A stretch of DNA of 64,000 bases, from NCBI RefSeq assembly GCF_023218075.1, contig NZ_JALPTB010000021.1, forward strand, positions 1-64,000, read 5' to 3'. The translations under genes and the position numbers were made by a program. A model generated the notes under the pieces. It searched no databases and had not been told where the DNA came from. It was given only the letters and a program-made list of their open reading frames with translations. Of the stretch, positions 1-9,099 are shown in pieces (within the stretch, counting starts at the first letter, position 1; every line of letters starts with the position of its first letter). This stretch comes from Rhodococcus sp. HM1 (lineage in GTDB: Bacteria > Actinomycetota > Actinomycetes > Mycobacteriales > Mycobacteriaceae).

Positions 1-24
1 TCGCCGCATACGTGCGGTGGCGCA

Positions 25-2514
25 ATGCTCGTGCCGAGCCGAAGACCCGGTTCGCCCCGGACTCACCGATCCGATCGTGGACCGAGTACCCGCATTACAC
101 GGCCAAGGTTGCTTGACGAGGCACTAGCCCTGCCCGCCCAACGCGAGGGGGAGGCCGGTGACCGCGGATCGGCGTCAGACGGTCGGCACCGTCCCTCAGA
201 ACCCGCCCCTCGGAGCACCACCGGGAATCTTCCCCTGGAACTGACCAGTTTCGTCGGCCGCCGGGACGAGCTCACCGAGGCGAAGAACCTGCTGACCGGC
301 TCCCGGCTGGTGACGTTGACCGGCATCGGCGGGGTCGGCAAGACCCGACTCGCCATGCATGTCGCAACGGCGGTGCAGCGCGACTATCCCGACGGGGTGC
401 GGCTGGTCGAACTCGGTGAGCTGCACGACGGGTCGGCGTTGGTCGACGCGGTGGCCACCGCCGTGGGATTACGGAACCATTCGGCGCGGGCGCTGCGGGA
501 GGTGCTGCTCGAATATCTCACCCCGCAGCAGATGCTGCTGGTCCTCGACAACTGCGAGCAGATGATCGACTCGGTCGCCGCACTCACCGAGCTGCTGCTG
601 CGAGGGTGTCCGCGGGTGCGGATCCTGGCCACTAGCCGCGAGTCGTTGGGCCTCGGTGGGGAGGCGGTGTTACGGGTCCCCCCGCTGGCCGTGCCGGATC
701 CGGCGCGGGAGCCCTCGCTGCGGGCGTTGCCCCGCTACGAGGCGGTGAAATTGTTCGTCGACCGCGCCGCGGCCGCGGTGCCGGGATTTGCGCTCGCCGA
801 GGACAATGCGGCGGCGGTGGCGCGGATCTGTCACCGGCTCGACGGGCTGCCGCTGCCGATCGAGCTGGCCGCGGCCCGGCTGCGGGCGCTCTCCCCCGAG
901 CAGATCCTCGAGCGGCTGACCGACCGCTACACCCTGCTGACCCGCGGCCGACGAGGCGTGCCGACGCGGCAGCAGACCCTGCGGTGGTGCATCGACTGGA
1001 GCTTCGAATTGTGCACCGCCACCGAACAACTCGTATGGGGTCGGATGGCGGTCTTCGCGGGCAGCTTCGACCTCGATCCCGCCGAGCACGTGTGCGGCGA
1101 GGGCCTGGCGGCGGGTGAGGTCCTCGACACGCTGAGCTCCCTGGTGGACAAGTCGATCCTGATCCGGGAGGAGACGGGGTCGGTGGTGCGATTCCGGATG
1201 CTTGAGACACTGCGCGCCTACGGCGCCGAGAAGCTCGAGCAGTCCGGTGAGGCCCTGGTCGTGCGTCGCCGGCACCGGGACTGGTACGAGGCGTTGGTGC
1301 TCGAAGCCGAAGCCGAGTGGATCAGCCCGCGCCAGCTCGACTGGATCGCCCGCCTGAAGCTGGAACTGCCGAACCTGCGCGAGGCCCTCGAATTCGGCCT
1401 CGAGGACGATCCCGCGGCCGGGCTGCGCACCGCCGCCGCACTGTTCATGTTCTGGGGCACGCAGGGCCTCTACCACGAGGGGCGGCGCTGGTACGACCGG
1501 CTGCTCGCCCGCCACAGCAGCGCACCCACCCTGGAACGGGCCAGGGCCCTCTACTGTGCCAGCGTGCTGGCCAACGTTCAGGGCGACCTCCATGCAGTGA
1601 CAGCGCTCCTCGAGGACGTGCGTGCGCTCGCCGCGCAGACCACCGACCCCCTGATATGCGCGTTCGCTTCCTCCACCGACGGCACACTCGGCCTTCTCGC
1701 CGGCAATCTCGAACGTGCTCGTACTCGCCTCGAATCCACACTCGCACAGTTCAGTGAACTCGGAGACCGCGCGTTCGAGCTAAGTGTCCTGATCTCACTG
1801 GGGACGGCCTACGGCCTGTCCGGCATGACGGATCAGGCGATCGAATGCCTCGAGCGGGTCCTCGCCATCACGGAAACGCACGGTGAGAAGGTGTATCGAG
1901 CACACGGGCTCTGGAACTTGGGAGTTGTCCTGTGGCGGCGCGGTGAGGCAGATCGTGCGGTGCACCTTTTCGACGAATCACTCGCGCTGTCCCGGCAGGT
2001 GCGCAATCCCCGCCTCGTCGCCTCCTGCCTCGAGGCACTGGCCTGGATCAGCGCCGAGCTGCGCGACGCACGTCGGGCCGCAGTGCTGATGGGCGCCGCG
2101 GACGGCTTGGCGCAGACGGCGGGCAGTCCCGCGATCATCCATTCCGATCTGGTTGTCCATCACGAGGAATGCGTTCGCACGACCCGGCAGGCACTCGGAG
2201 ACAGAGCGTTCTGGGCTGCCCACCGCGAAGGTGAACAGTTCGGCTTCGACGCGGCCATCGCCTACGCCCTCCACGAGCGGCCGCCGGCCGGCTCCACGCG
2301 CGAGACCGATGCGCCGGCGAAGCTGACCAAAAGGGAACGTCAGGTCGCGGACCTCATCGGCGAAGGCCTGACCAATCAGGCCATCGCCCGTCGCCTGGTG
2401 ATCTCACCTCGCACGGCGCAAGGTCATGTGGAGCACATCCTGGCCAAACTCGGATTCACATCCCGCACGCAGGTCGCGGCCTGGGTCGCGGAGCAGAAAC
2501 ATGACCAGGTCTAG
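25..2514 (+). CDS. LuxR-family regulator with NB-ARC/AAA-type ATPase domain
   Basis: Large signal-transducing transcription factor of the STAND/LuxR type. A P-loop (GIGGVGKT) lies near residues 100-107 after the family-typical 'LTSFVGRRDEL' lead-in, with a Walker B-like LLVLDNCE near 171-178. The middle (about 450-740) is helical and TPR-like. The last 64 residues form a LuxR/GerE helix-turn-helix (KLTKRERQVADLI, then TNQAIARRLVISPRT). Such proteins are thought to oligomerise on an inducer and ATP and to bind DNA through the C-terminus. The first 70 residues are low-complexity. The frame is open to the window edge with no stop upstream, so the true start may lie outside the window or nearer residue 65. 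The target is unknown; the neighbouring DNA downstream is decayed. Confidence 0.85.
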   Translation: MLVPSRRPGSPRTHRSDRGPSTRITRPRLLDEALALPAQREGEAGDRGSASDGRHRPSEPAPRSTTGNLPLELTSFVGRRDELTEAKNLLTGSRLVTLTGIGGVGKTRLAMHVATAVQRDYPDGVRLVELGELHDGSALVDAVATAVGLRNHSARALREVLLEYLTPQQMLLVLDNCEQMIDSVAALTELLLRGCPRVRILATSRESLGLGGEAVLRVPPLAVPDPAREPSLRALPRYEAVKLFVDRAAAAVPGFALAEDNAAAVARICHRLDGLPLPIELAAARLRALSPEQILERLTDRYTLLTRGRRGVPTRQQTLRWCIDWSFELCTATEQLVWGRMAVFAGSFDLDPAEHVCGEGLAAGEVLDTLSSLVDKSILIREETGSVVRFRMLETLRAYGAEKLEQSGEALVVRRRHRDWYEALVLEAEAEWISPRQLDWIARLKLELPNLREALEFGLEDDPAAGLRTAAALFMFWGTQGLYHEGRRWYDRLLARHSSAPTLERARALYCASVLANVQGDLHAVTALLEDVRALAAQTTDPLICAFASSTDGTLGLLAGNLERARTRLESTLAQFSELGDRAFELSVLISLGTAYGLSGMTDQAIECLERVLAITETHGEKVYRAHGLWNLGVVLWRRGEADRAVHLFDESLALSRQVRNPRLVASCLEALAWISAELRDARRAAVLMGAADGLAQTAGSPAIIHSDLVVHHEECVRTTRQALGDRAFWAAHREGEQFGFDAAIAYALHERPPAGSTRETDAPAKLTKRERQVADLIGEGLTNQAIARRLVISPRTAQGHVEHILAKLGFTSRTQVAAWVAEQKHDQV

Positions 2515-2647
2515 AGAATTGATTTCTTGACGGATGGGGGGTCGTCCTTCGTTCGGCTAGGCATACAGTCTGATTCAGCTGCTCGTACACCATGGACGCA
2601 ACCTGCGACAGCACGGTCCTTCACGCCGAAGGGGAACGGAGTTGTCG

Positions 2648-3040
2648 TCAGTCGCGTAGGAGTTCGACGCTCGGAAAACGCTCGCCTGGCTGTGTGGATC
2701 GAAACGACACCCGCATGCGGCGGTTGGGCTGCATCGGAACGTCACCGTCGATCCAGGAATACACCCAGAGTCCCTCGTCGAGTTCGACGATGGCCAGGAC
2801 CGACGGGCGCGGTGCACCGCGTAGCGGATCGGGGCGCCCTCGACGACCGGCACGAGACGATCACGCCCGCGCCGGCCGAATCGATCGGCTCTAGGAGGTC
2901 GGAGCCGCGCACCCGTGGCAGGTGATGGTCGACGGTGCCAGCACGGTGGCGCAGCCTCGACATTTCCGGAGGACGAGCTTGCCGAACCGGATGGTCCGCT
3001 TATGGGCATGAGCACCGTACCGAGGCGTCGCAGGAAGATG
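2648..3040 (-). pseudogene. Frameshifted DUF35-type OB-fold/zinc-ribbon protein remnant
   Basis: Read on the minus strand, three frames in turn give a protein that parallels the intact DUF35-like gene at 4534-4953. First comes 'FGKLVLRKCRGC' with the second Cys pair 'CHGC', then after a frame change 'DLLEPIDSAGAGVIVSC', then after another 'LAIVELDEGLWVYSWIDGD' ending at a TGA at 2648-2650. The order and spacing match the paralogue throughout, so this is a decayed copy with at least two frameshifts, not a random match. DUF35 proteins partner thiolase-like enzymes. No such partner survives next to it. Confidence 0.7.
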
Positions 3041-3652
3041 CCGCCGGTACGAGCTACCGGCGGTCGGCGAGGTACCGGCGATCGGTGTCGATGGAGCATG
3101 CCGGGGCCTTCGATCGAACGGCTAGGACACCTTTCCCCGGCGCCTGCCGGGGTGGAAGACCCCGGATGCCCTGCCGACAGGGGGATGGGGGGAGGCAGGG
3201 CATCCGGGAGGGGTCGAATCGTCGACCCGGGATCCACGATCCGTCTACAGGGGGGATGACGGATCGTGGTGGTTGATGGGAGATCGCATTGTCGGTCGCG
3301 TTGCTCGTCGTGGCTGGAGTGGTTCGGATTCCCATCGATGATGGTGTGCGCAGGCGGGGCCCGGAACGGCCATATGGCGGGGTAGGGTACCTATTTTTGC
3401 CTGGATGGAAGCTCGGCTGGCGCCGCGGTCCTTGCGCTTGGTTTCGGAAGGCGCGCCTGGCGGTGTAGGCGTTGGTGTGCCGCTGAGTCCGATGTCTACG
3501 GGTCTTATGCCGCTCGAGCGGTAGAAGAGCGCTGCAGCGGCCCAGTAATCTCATCGTCTCGTACCGACCAGTTTCCTTGCCCCCGGCAAAACAGGTATGT
3601 CTCCGGGTATTACGGCCGTCGCCTCGCTGCGGGGAAGGCGGCACGGTGTGAT
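3041..3652. other. Non-coding stretch between the DUF35 remnant and the hydrolase
   Basis: No reading frame here has the composition of its neighbours. The long minus-strand frame from about 3054 to 3644 is rich in Arg, Pro and Thr with no recognisable motif, and it crosses three hairpins, so I treat it as non-coding. The only clear structure is the hairpin series at 3135-3269. Confidence 0.5.
3135..3269. repeat. Three consecutive perfect hairpins
   Basis: Three stem-loops follow one another. CCCCGGC 3135-3141 pairs with GCCGGGG 3146-3152. CCCGGATGCCCTGCC 3161-3175 pairs with 3194-3208 (15 bp). CCACGATCCGTC 3234-3245 pairs with 3258-3269 (12 bp). No T-tract follows any of them on the plus strand. 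They could be stacked actinobacterial terminators, a structured leader for the hydrolase gene, or a small structured RNA. Confidence 0.6.
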
Positions 3653-4537
3653 GTGTCCACCATTTCTATCGAAGGTTCACCCCCCATGCACCATCCATAT
3701 CGGCCGCCGGTACCCCGAGCCCGCGGGCATCACCCAGTGATGCACTGGTCCAGTGTCCGAGTCGACGATCAGGTAGAGGTGTGCACGGTGCTCGGGCGAG
3801 GAGCGCCGGTGGTCTTCCTGCCCGGATGGGGATTGACGCCCTGGGTCTACCGGCGCGCCCCGGCCCAGCTGGCCCGAAGCTGTCGGGTCTATGCCCCGGC
3901 TGTACCCGGGCTCACGGCAGCGCCGGTCCGTCCCCTCGACAGGAAGACCCTGGCAGCCTGTTCAACCTGGCTCGGCCGGTTCCTCGATGCTGTCGGACTC
4001 TGGTCCGTGACACTTCTCGCGCACTCGTTCGGCGGGGCCCTTGCCATTCAGACCGCCCATGATCTTCCCGATCGTGTGGCGCGACTTGTTCTGGTGAACT
4101 CCGTGGGCGGAGGGGCCTGGCCTGACCTGGGGGGTGCGGTGCCTCCGCTCGGCGACGGACCTGTGCGGGGGCGGGGAACGACTCTAGAGGAAGCGCAGTC
4201 GCTGCGGATCCTTGCCTCGGCCACGCCGTCTCGCCCCACCGGCAACGACGGCGGTGTTCCGGAAACCGTGGGCCTCACCGACCGCGTTCCCCCGGATCGG
4301 GACCTGACCGCGGAGCTGACCCGCCTCGCGCAGCGACATCTACCGGTATCACTGGTGTGGAGCAGAGGAGACCGTCTGATACCGCGGGCGAGCATCGAAA
4401 CTCTTCGAAGCGTGCTGGGTAGACCACGGATGTTCACCGTCTCGGGAGGACATGGATGGCCGATCACCGCCCCCGAGTATTTCGGCAACGCCATGCGCAC
4501 CGTCCTGAACGGGTTCCCGATCGAGGTCGCGTCGTGA
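3653..4537 (+). CDS. Alpha/beta-fold hydrolase
   Basis: About 294 residues with the alpha/beta hydrolase plan: an oxyanion region VVFLPGWG near 53-60, a nucleophile elbow AHSFGG with Ser125, an acidic residue in WSRGD (Asp240), and the catalytic His in GGHGWP (His267). The likely reaction is hydrolysis of an ester, thioester or lactone; the substrate cannot be read from sequence. The GTG start at 3653 has no clear ribosome site; ATGs at 3686 and 3740 are equally possible, and the first 30 residues are not obviously part of the fold. The gene overlaps the DUF35-type gene downstream by 4 bp, implying translational coupling. Confidence 0.75.
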   Translation: MSTISIEGSPPMHHPYRPPVPRARGHHPVMHWSSVRVDDQVEVCTVLGRGAPVVFLPGWGLTPWVYRRAPAQLARSCRVYAPAVPGLTAAPVRPLDRKTLAACSTWLGRFLDAVGLWSVTLLAHSFGGALAIQTAHDLPDRVARLVLVNSVGGGAWPDLGGAVPPLGDGPVRGRGTTLEEAQSLRILASATPSRPTGNDGGVPETVGLTDRVPPDRDLTAELTRLAQRHLPVSLVWSRGDRLIPRASIETLRSVLGRPRMFTVSGGHGWPITAPEYFGNAMRTVLNGFPIEVAS

Positions 4538-4953
4538 GCATCGATATCTCCCGGCAGGGACGCGAGACGACGCGGTCCGGGAAACTCGTCATCTGGAAAT
4601 GTCGGGACTGCGCCGCGCTGTTCGCGCCACTGACGCGGTTGTGTTCCTCGTGCAGCAGCGGTGATCTCGAACCCGTCCTTTCGGCCGGCGTGGGAGTGAT
4701 CGTCTCGTGTCGGGTCGTCAATCGCGCTCCGGACCCGGTGTGCGGTGTGCCGTGCCCCTCGGTCATCGCCATCGTCGAACTCGATGAGGGGCCTTGGGTC
4801 TATTCGTGGATCGACGGCGAGGTGTCGGTGCGGTCCGATCGGCCGGTGCGGGTGTGTTTCCGGTACACGCAGCCGGGTCAGCGATTCCCGATCTTCGAAC
4901 CACGTCACTCCGATCCCGTCCTGCCCGAAAACCCTGCTGCGATACAGCTTTAG
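4534..4953 (+). CDS. DUF35-type zinc-ribbon/OB-fold protein
   Basis: About 139 residues. An N-terminal zinc ribbon has Cys23-x2-Cys26 and Cys37-x2-Cys40 (KCRDC and CSSC), followed by an OB-like domain with the GVGVIVSCRVV strand and VYSWIDGEV. DUF35 proteins bind acyl-CoA thiolase or lipid-transfer-protein partners (for example the Ltp2 aldolase of steroid catabolism) or act in polyester and acyl-CoA chemistry. The GTG at 4534 overlaps the stop of the hydrolase (4535-4537); an upstream in-frame ATG lies inside the hydrolase and is less likely. There is no thiolase beside it, so its partner is unknown. A broken paralogue lies at 2648-3040. Confidence 0.75.
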   Translation: MSIDISRQGRETTRSGKLVIWKCRDCAALFAPLTRLCSSCSSGDLEPVLSAGVGVIVSCRVVNRAPDPVCGVPCPSVIAIVELDEGPWVYSWIDGEVSVRSDRPVRVCFRYTQPGQRFPIFEPRHSDPVLPENPAAIQL

Positions 4954-5127
4954 CCACTCTGATCTGAAGAGTCATTCCTCGCCGAAGTGCTCATCATCAT
5001 GACAACGATCGTGCTCTTCGCCAGGGACCATCCGCGAGAGGGTACGCAGAATCTGAATCTGCTCCCGTAGCGGGACGATCTACGTGCGCACCTCCGGCCC
5101 CGGGATCCGACCGAGGTCACGTCCCCC

Positions 5128-5856
5128 ATGCATCTCTGTCTGTCCGAGGTCGGCCCGGGAATGGAGAACTGGAAGGTCGGAGACCGCGTCGGGTTATCGC
5201 CATTGATGTCCGACGGCGACGCCATCGGCTACGGCGCCTGGGACGGCGGCTACGGGCCGAAGGTACGGGTCACCGGCGTGAACCTGGTACGGCTACCTCC
5301 GGAGCTCTCCTTCGAGTTGGGCGCGATGGCGACCGATGCAGGAATCACCTCCTACCACGCCCTGATCACCGCCGGCGGACTGAAGAAGGGCATGCGGGTC
5401 GGGGTGATCGGTCTGGGGGCCTGGGCTACATCGGGGCGCGCGTCGCCGTGCTCAAGGGAGCCGAGGTCTAAGCTGCCGACATCGATCCGTCCACCCGGAA
5501 ACGTGCCGCCGAGATCGGGCTGGCGGGCGTGGCCGAGTCGATCACCGAATTCGCGGACAAGGACCTGCAGTTGATCATGGACTACGCGGGGTTCGGAACG
5601 ACCACTGCGCAAGCGGTGGATACGCTCGCCAAGTCCGGGACGCTGGTACAGGTCGGCCTCGGCCGCCTGCAGTCCACGGTGAACACTCAGGCCATCGTCC
5701 GCAAGGAGTTGCGGATCCTCGGCTCCCTGTCGGGCACGCAACAAGACCTCGCGGAGCTCTACGAGCTCATGCGTTGGTCACAGCGCGTGCACGCGGGTAC
5801 ACGTCGCGGTCACGCTCGATCGCCCAGGCGCTGACCGCGTGACCGAACATCGTTGA
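5128..5856 (+). pseudogene. Zinc-dependent alcohol dehydrogenase (MDR) pseudogene
   Basis: Clear medium-chain dehydrogenase sequence in pieces. The first frame has 'EVGPGMENWKVGDRVG', LPPELSFELGAMATDAGITSYHAL and the start of the Rossmann turn (VGVIGLG). At about 5420 a one-base change shifts the frame. The next frame continues GYIGARVAVLKGAEV, hits an in-frame TAA near 5470, then resumes with AADIDPSTRKRAAEIGLAGV and LIMDYAGFGTT. A further shift is needed near 5770 to read VAVTLDRPGADR before the stop at 5854-5856. The N-terminal third with the zinc-binding GHE motif is missing. It is a dead, truncated gene. Confidence 0.85.
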
Positions 5857-5929
5857 TCATGGTCTTCCCGAGCACGATGGCCAGGTGGCGTTTGAGGCAG
5901 CGAACGGCTTTTCGAGAGGTCTTTCCCTC

Positions 5930-6736
5930 TTAACTGTGCCGCATTGGCTCTAGAGGTCGGGGCCAGCGCGCGATGACCTCGCGGGCCTGCGCGAGCCATG
6001 CGATGCCCGCCTGGGGATCGTCGACCGTGCCGCCGTTGAATCCGAGCGCCAGGCCGCGTCGCACGTCGTCGAGACTGCGCACCGGCCATCCGCCCATCTG
6101 GTACCCGGCCGCCTGCATCCGCTGCACCAGCTCGTCGGTCAGGCCGTCCCAGCCGCAGTAGAACGCGTCGGCCTCGACCTCGGCGAGCACGTTCTCGATC
6201 CCGTCCGGGTGTCGTTCGGTGTCGGGGTAGCCGTGTGTGATCAACCCGCGGGAGATCTCCGGCGCCAGGGCGTGCATCCGGCGCAGGGCCTCCGGTTGGA
6301 AGCTCGTGAAGCGGATCCGGGCGGCGTCGTGGGGGCGTCTGGCCACGACGCGGGCGATTTCCTCGCACGCCTCGACGGCTTTGATTTCGACCTGCAGGGC
6401 CACCGTGGTCGCGGCGAGCACCTCGCCGAGTGTCGGGACATGCCGGCCGTCCCCGATGTCCACCGCTCGGATCTGTTCGTAGGTCAGTTCGGCGACCGGC
6501 CCGAGGCCGCGACCGGCTTCGTTTGCGGCGGTGCGGTCGAGGGTCGCGTCGTGGAGCACGATCGCGACACCGTCCGCAGACAAGCGGACGTCGAATTCGA
6601 GTTCGTGCACGCCGATCTTCTCGGCGAGCCGGAACGATTCGAGCGTGTTCTCCGGTGACAGATCTTTCGCGCCGCGGTGGCCGACGACGGCGTAGGTATC
6701 GCTTCGGCCGTGGGGGTGTGTCGTGTCGGGGATCAT
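5930..6736 (-). CDS. Glycerophosphodiester phosphodiesterase (UgpQ-type)
   Basis: 268 residues, normal for a cytoplasmic GDPD. It has the family core GHRGAKDLSPENTLESF (His20, Arg21, Glu29), the ELEFDVRLSADG metal-binding strand (Glu47, Asp49), the second catalytic His in LHDATLDRT (His62), and an EIKA strand. It hydrolyses glycerophosphodiesters to sn-glycerol 3-phosphate and an alcohol. The ATG at 6734-6736 overlaps the stop of the solute-binding protein gene upstream, so it is the last gene of the minus-strand uptake operon. No signal peptide is present, so it acts on imported substrate. Its place strongly suggests the transporter carries glycerophosphodiesters or glycerol 3-phosphate. Confidence 0.9.
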   Translation of the reverse strand: MIPDTTHPHGRSDTYAVVGHRGAKDLSPENTLESFRLAEKIGVHELEFDVRLSADGVAIVLHDATLDRTAANEAGRGLGPVAELTYEQIRAVDIGDGRHVPTLGEVLAATTVALQVEIKAVEACEEIARVVARRPHDAARIRFTSFQPEALRRMHALAPEISRGLITHGYPDTERHPDGIENVLAEVEADAFYCGWDGLTDELVQRMQAAGYQMGGWPVRSLDDVRRGLALGFNGGTVDDPQAGIAWLAQAREVIARWPRPLEPMRHS

Positions 6737-8124
6737 CAGGCAACCAATTCCTCGTACTGGGCGCGGATGTCTTCGGCATCGCGGCGCATGGTGGCGGCAG
6801 CAGCGCCGAGAGCTGCTGCGGGGTCGGCGTTGTCGGTGTAGAGCTTCTGGATGACGGTGCGCATCTCGAGAATCGTCGAACCCACGAACAAACGGGCGGG
6901 GTCCGGTTGACGCGCGCGATCGAGCTGGTCGATGGCCAGGCCGTAGTTGGGGTTCTCGGCGATACGCTGCGTGACGATCGAGGACGTCGCAGCGCCCTTG
7001 GTGGCGGGAAGATAGCCCGTGTCGACGGCCCACTCCGCAGCTTGCTGATCTTCCGCGAGGAACGCGATGACCTGGGCCGCGGCGGCCTTGCGTTCCGGGT
7101 CGGCGTTCTTGAGGATGCCGAGACCGGCACCGCCGGTGGGGACACCGGTGTCCAGTGCAACGGGCAGGAAGCCGGCGCCGAGCTCGAATCCTGATGCTTC
7201 GGCGCCCTTGGTCAGTCCGGTCAGCGACCCGGTGGAGTTGGTGATCGTCGCGACGAGACCGTTCGTGAAGTCGGTGTTGATCTCCTGCGCGAGATAGCCG
7301 ATCTTGTCGTCGTTGACACACGCACGGTCGAATTCCGCCGCGGCGATGGCGGCCGCGGAGTCGACCGTGATGTCGAGGCCGTCGGACATCGCACCGTCGT
7401 AGTTCCACAACAGGCCCTGGAAGTACCAGTCGTCGGAACCGGTGTAGGCGCGCATCATGAGCTTGTTGCCGCGGTAGTCGCGACCGGTGATCCGATTACC
7501 CCAGTCCCGGAACTCGTCCCAGGTCTCGGGTGCGCGATCGGGGAGGCCGGCCTGCGCGAAGACGTCCTTGTTGTAGTAGAACAGTGGCGTCGAACGGCCG
7601 AACGGTACCCAGTACGGTTCCCCGCGGACGACGCCTTCCTGGAACAGGCGATCGTGGTAAGTCTCGGCGTTCCACGTGTCGGTGAAGTGACTGCCGAGCG
7701 GCTCGAGGTGGCCGGAGAGGAAGAATTTGTTCCACGACACGTCGGAGAAGATGGCGACGTCCGGGATCTGGCGGGCCTGCAGACCGGCGGACAGTTTTTC
7801 GGTGAGCCCGTCGTAGCCCTGGAACTGCTGGATCTCCACGTAGATGTCGGACTGGGATTCGTTGTAGCGATTGATGAGCTTGGCCAGGGCTTCACCGTTG
7901 GTTCCGGACCAACCGCTCCAGAAGACGATGTTGGTGCGGCCCTGGAACTGAGCGGGAGGTGCGACGTCCGGCTGGGCGAATCCGCCCGATGACGATCCTC
8001 CGCCGGGTGCGCCGCACGCCGCCAGGATCGGGACCGATGCTGCGACGCCTCCGGCGATCGCCAGGAAACGGCGCCGGCTGAGCGCGGACGAGGTCAGGGC
8101 GCTCTGTCGGGTGAACAGGGACAT
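6736..8124 (-). CDS. ABC transporter solute-binding lipoprotein (UgpB-type, Tat signal)
   Basis: 462 residues. The N-terminus has a twin-arginine motif SRRRFL (16-21), a hydrophobic stretch and a lipobox ending at Cys37 (LAAC), so the protein is likely exported folded and lipid-anchored. The body is a family-1 extracellular solute-binding protein (VFWSGWSGTNGEALAKLI; DVAIFSDVSWNKFFLSG). The start at 8122-8124 is preceded by a GAGGA ribosome site; the open frame extends 11 codons further, but those lack one. It lies 87 bp after the second permease and overlaps the phosphodiesterase downstream. Substrate is inferred from that neighbour, not from binding residues. Confidence 0.9.
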   Translation of the reverse strand: MSLFTRQSALTSSALSRRRFLAIAGGVAASVPILAACGAPGGGSSSGGFAQPDVAPPAQFQGRTNIVFWSGWSGTNGEALAKLINRYNESQSDIYVEIQQFQGYDGLTEKLSAGLQARQIPDVAIFSDVSWNKFFLSGHLEPLGSHFTDTWNAETYHDRLFQEGVVRGEPYWVPFGRSTPLFYYNKDVFAQAGLPDRAPETWDEFRDWGNRITGRDYRGNKLMMRAYTGSDDWYFQGLLWNYDGAMSDGLDITVDSAAAIAAAEFDRACVNDDKIGYLAQEINTDFTNGLVATITNSTGSLTGLTKGAEASGFELGAGFLPVALDTGVPTGGAGLGILKNADPERKAAAAQVIAFLAEDQQAAEWAVDTGYLPATKGAATSSIVTQRIAENPNYGLAIDQLDRARQPDPARLFVGSTILEMRTVIQKLYTDNADPAAALGAAAATMRRDAEDIRAQYEELVA

Positions 8125-8211
8125 GGAAGCTCCTCGAAGGGGTGGAGGCGGAATCAAAAAATCTGGGAGACAAAGGGAATTCGGTGGGGCGGGGCAGCGC
8201 GTTGTCGAACG

Positions 8212-9099
8212 TCAGCGACGGACAGCGGCGCCGGCGAGCCCGGCGACGATGTAGCGCTGGGCGAAGAGGAAGAGCAACAGCATCGGAAGGATCACCAGGA
8301 CGGTGCCCGCCATGATGGGTCCCCACTGATCGACTCCCTCGGTCTCCTTGAGGAACATCAGACCGATCGGGAGTGTGCGTGCCTGAAGGGTATTGGTGAC
8401 CAGCAAAGGCCAGATGAAGTCGTTCCATTCGTCGATCACGGCGATCAGGGCGACCGTCACCACGGCAGGTTTGGACATCGGCAGTACGAAGTACACGAGT
8501 CGGCGCACGTGGCCGCACCCGTCGAGTTCGGCTGCTTCGAGCACTTCCTTCGGCAGTGCCAGAAAGTGCTGGCGCAACAGGAATGTGCCGAACGCGCTGG
8601 CGAGGCCGGGGAGGAAGATGCCTGCATACGTGTTGATCAGACCGAGGTTGCCGATCGTCATGTAGTTGATCAGCAGCGTCACATGACCCGGGACCATGAG
8701 CGCGCCGAGCACCGCGAGAAACACGATCTTCTTCCCCGGGAACCGAAGGAAGGCAAATGCGTACGCGCTGAACACCGCGAGGAGCACTTTGAGTGTCGAC
8801 CCGGCCGCGGTGACGATCAGGGAGTTGACGAAGAACTGCGCGAACGGCACCGCCTCCCAGGCACGGGCGAAGTGGTCAAAGACGATCGTCGACGGAATCC
8901 ACTGCAGCGGCCACCGATAGATCTCGCCTTCGGGTTTGAACGCCGACGAGAACATCCAGTAGAAGGGGAGGAGGAAGACGATGCCGACGACAGTGAGGCC
9001 GAGCATGCCGCCGACGCTGCGGATCCGGAACTTGCGTGCGCGCGGCGCCGGGGTGGACGGGGTGTCCGTCGAGGGCCGGGACCCGGTCGTGGTCGTCAT
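8212..9099 (-). CDS. ABC transporter permease (MalG/UgpE-type)
   Basis: 295 residues with six predicted membrane segments, starting with the hydrophobic segment LGLTVVGIVFLLPFYW. The conserved cytoplasmic EAA loop reads EAAELDGCGHVRRLVY near residue 195. This is the second inner-membrane subunit of a carbohydrate or polyol-phosphate importer. The ATG at 9097-9099 overlaps the stop of the first permease gene (TGA at 9096-9098), giving translational coupling. The cognate ATPase is the separate gene at 11968-13050. Confidence 0.92.
   Translation of the reverse strand: MTTTTGSRPSTDTPSTPAPRARKFRIRSVGGMLGLTVVGIVFLLPFYWMFSSAFKPEGEIYRWPLQWIPSTIVFDHFARAWEAVPFAQFFVNSLIVTAAGSTLKVLLAVFSAYAFAFLRFPGKKIVFLAVLGALMVPGHVTLLINYMTIGNLGLINTYAGIFLPGLASAFGTFLLRQHFLALPKEVLEAAELDGCGHVRRLVYFVLPMSKPAVVTVALIAVIDEWNDFIWPLLVTNTLQARTLPIGLMFLKETEGVDQWGPIMAGTVLVILPMLLLFLFAQRYIVAGLAGAAVRR

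Noticed and set aside
3054-3644. Minus-strand frame of 196 codons in the 3-kb gap
   Set aside because: Basic and Pro-rich without any recognisable segment, crosses three hairpins, and lacks a ribosome site.
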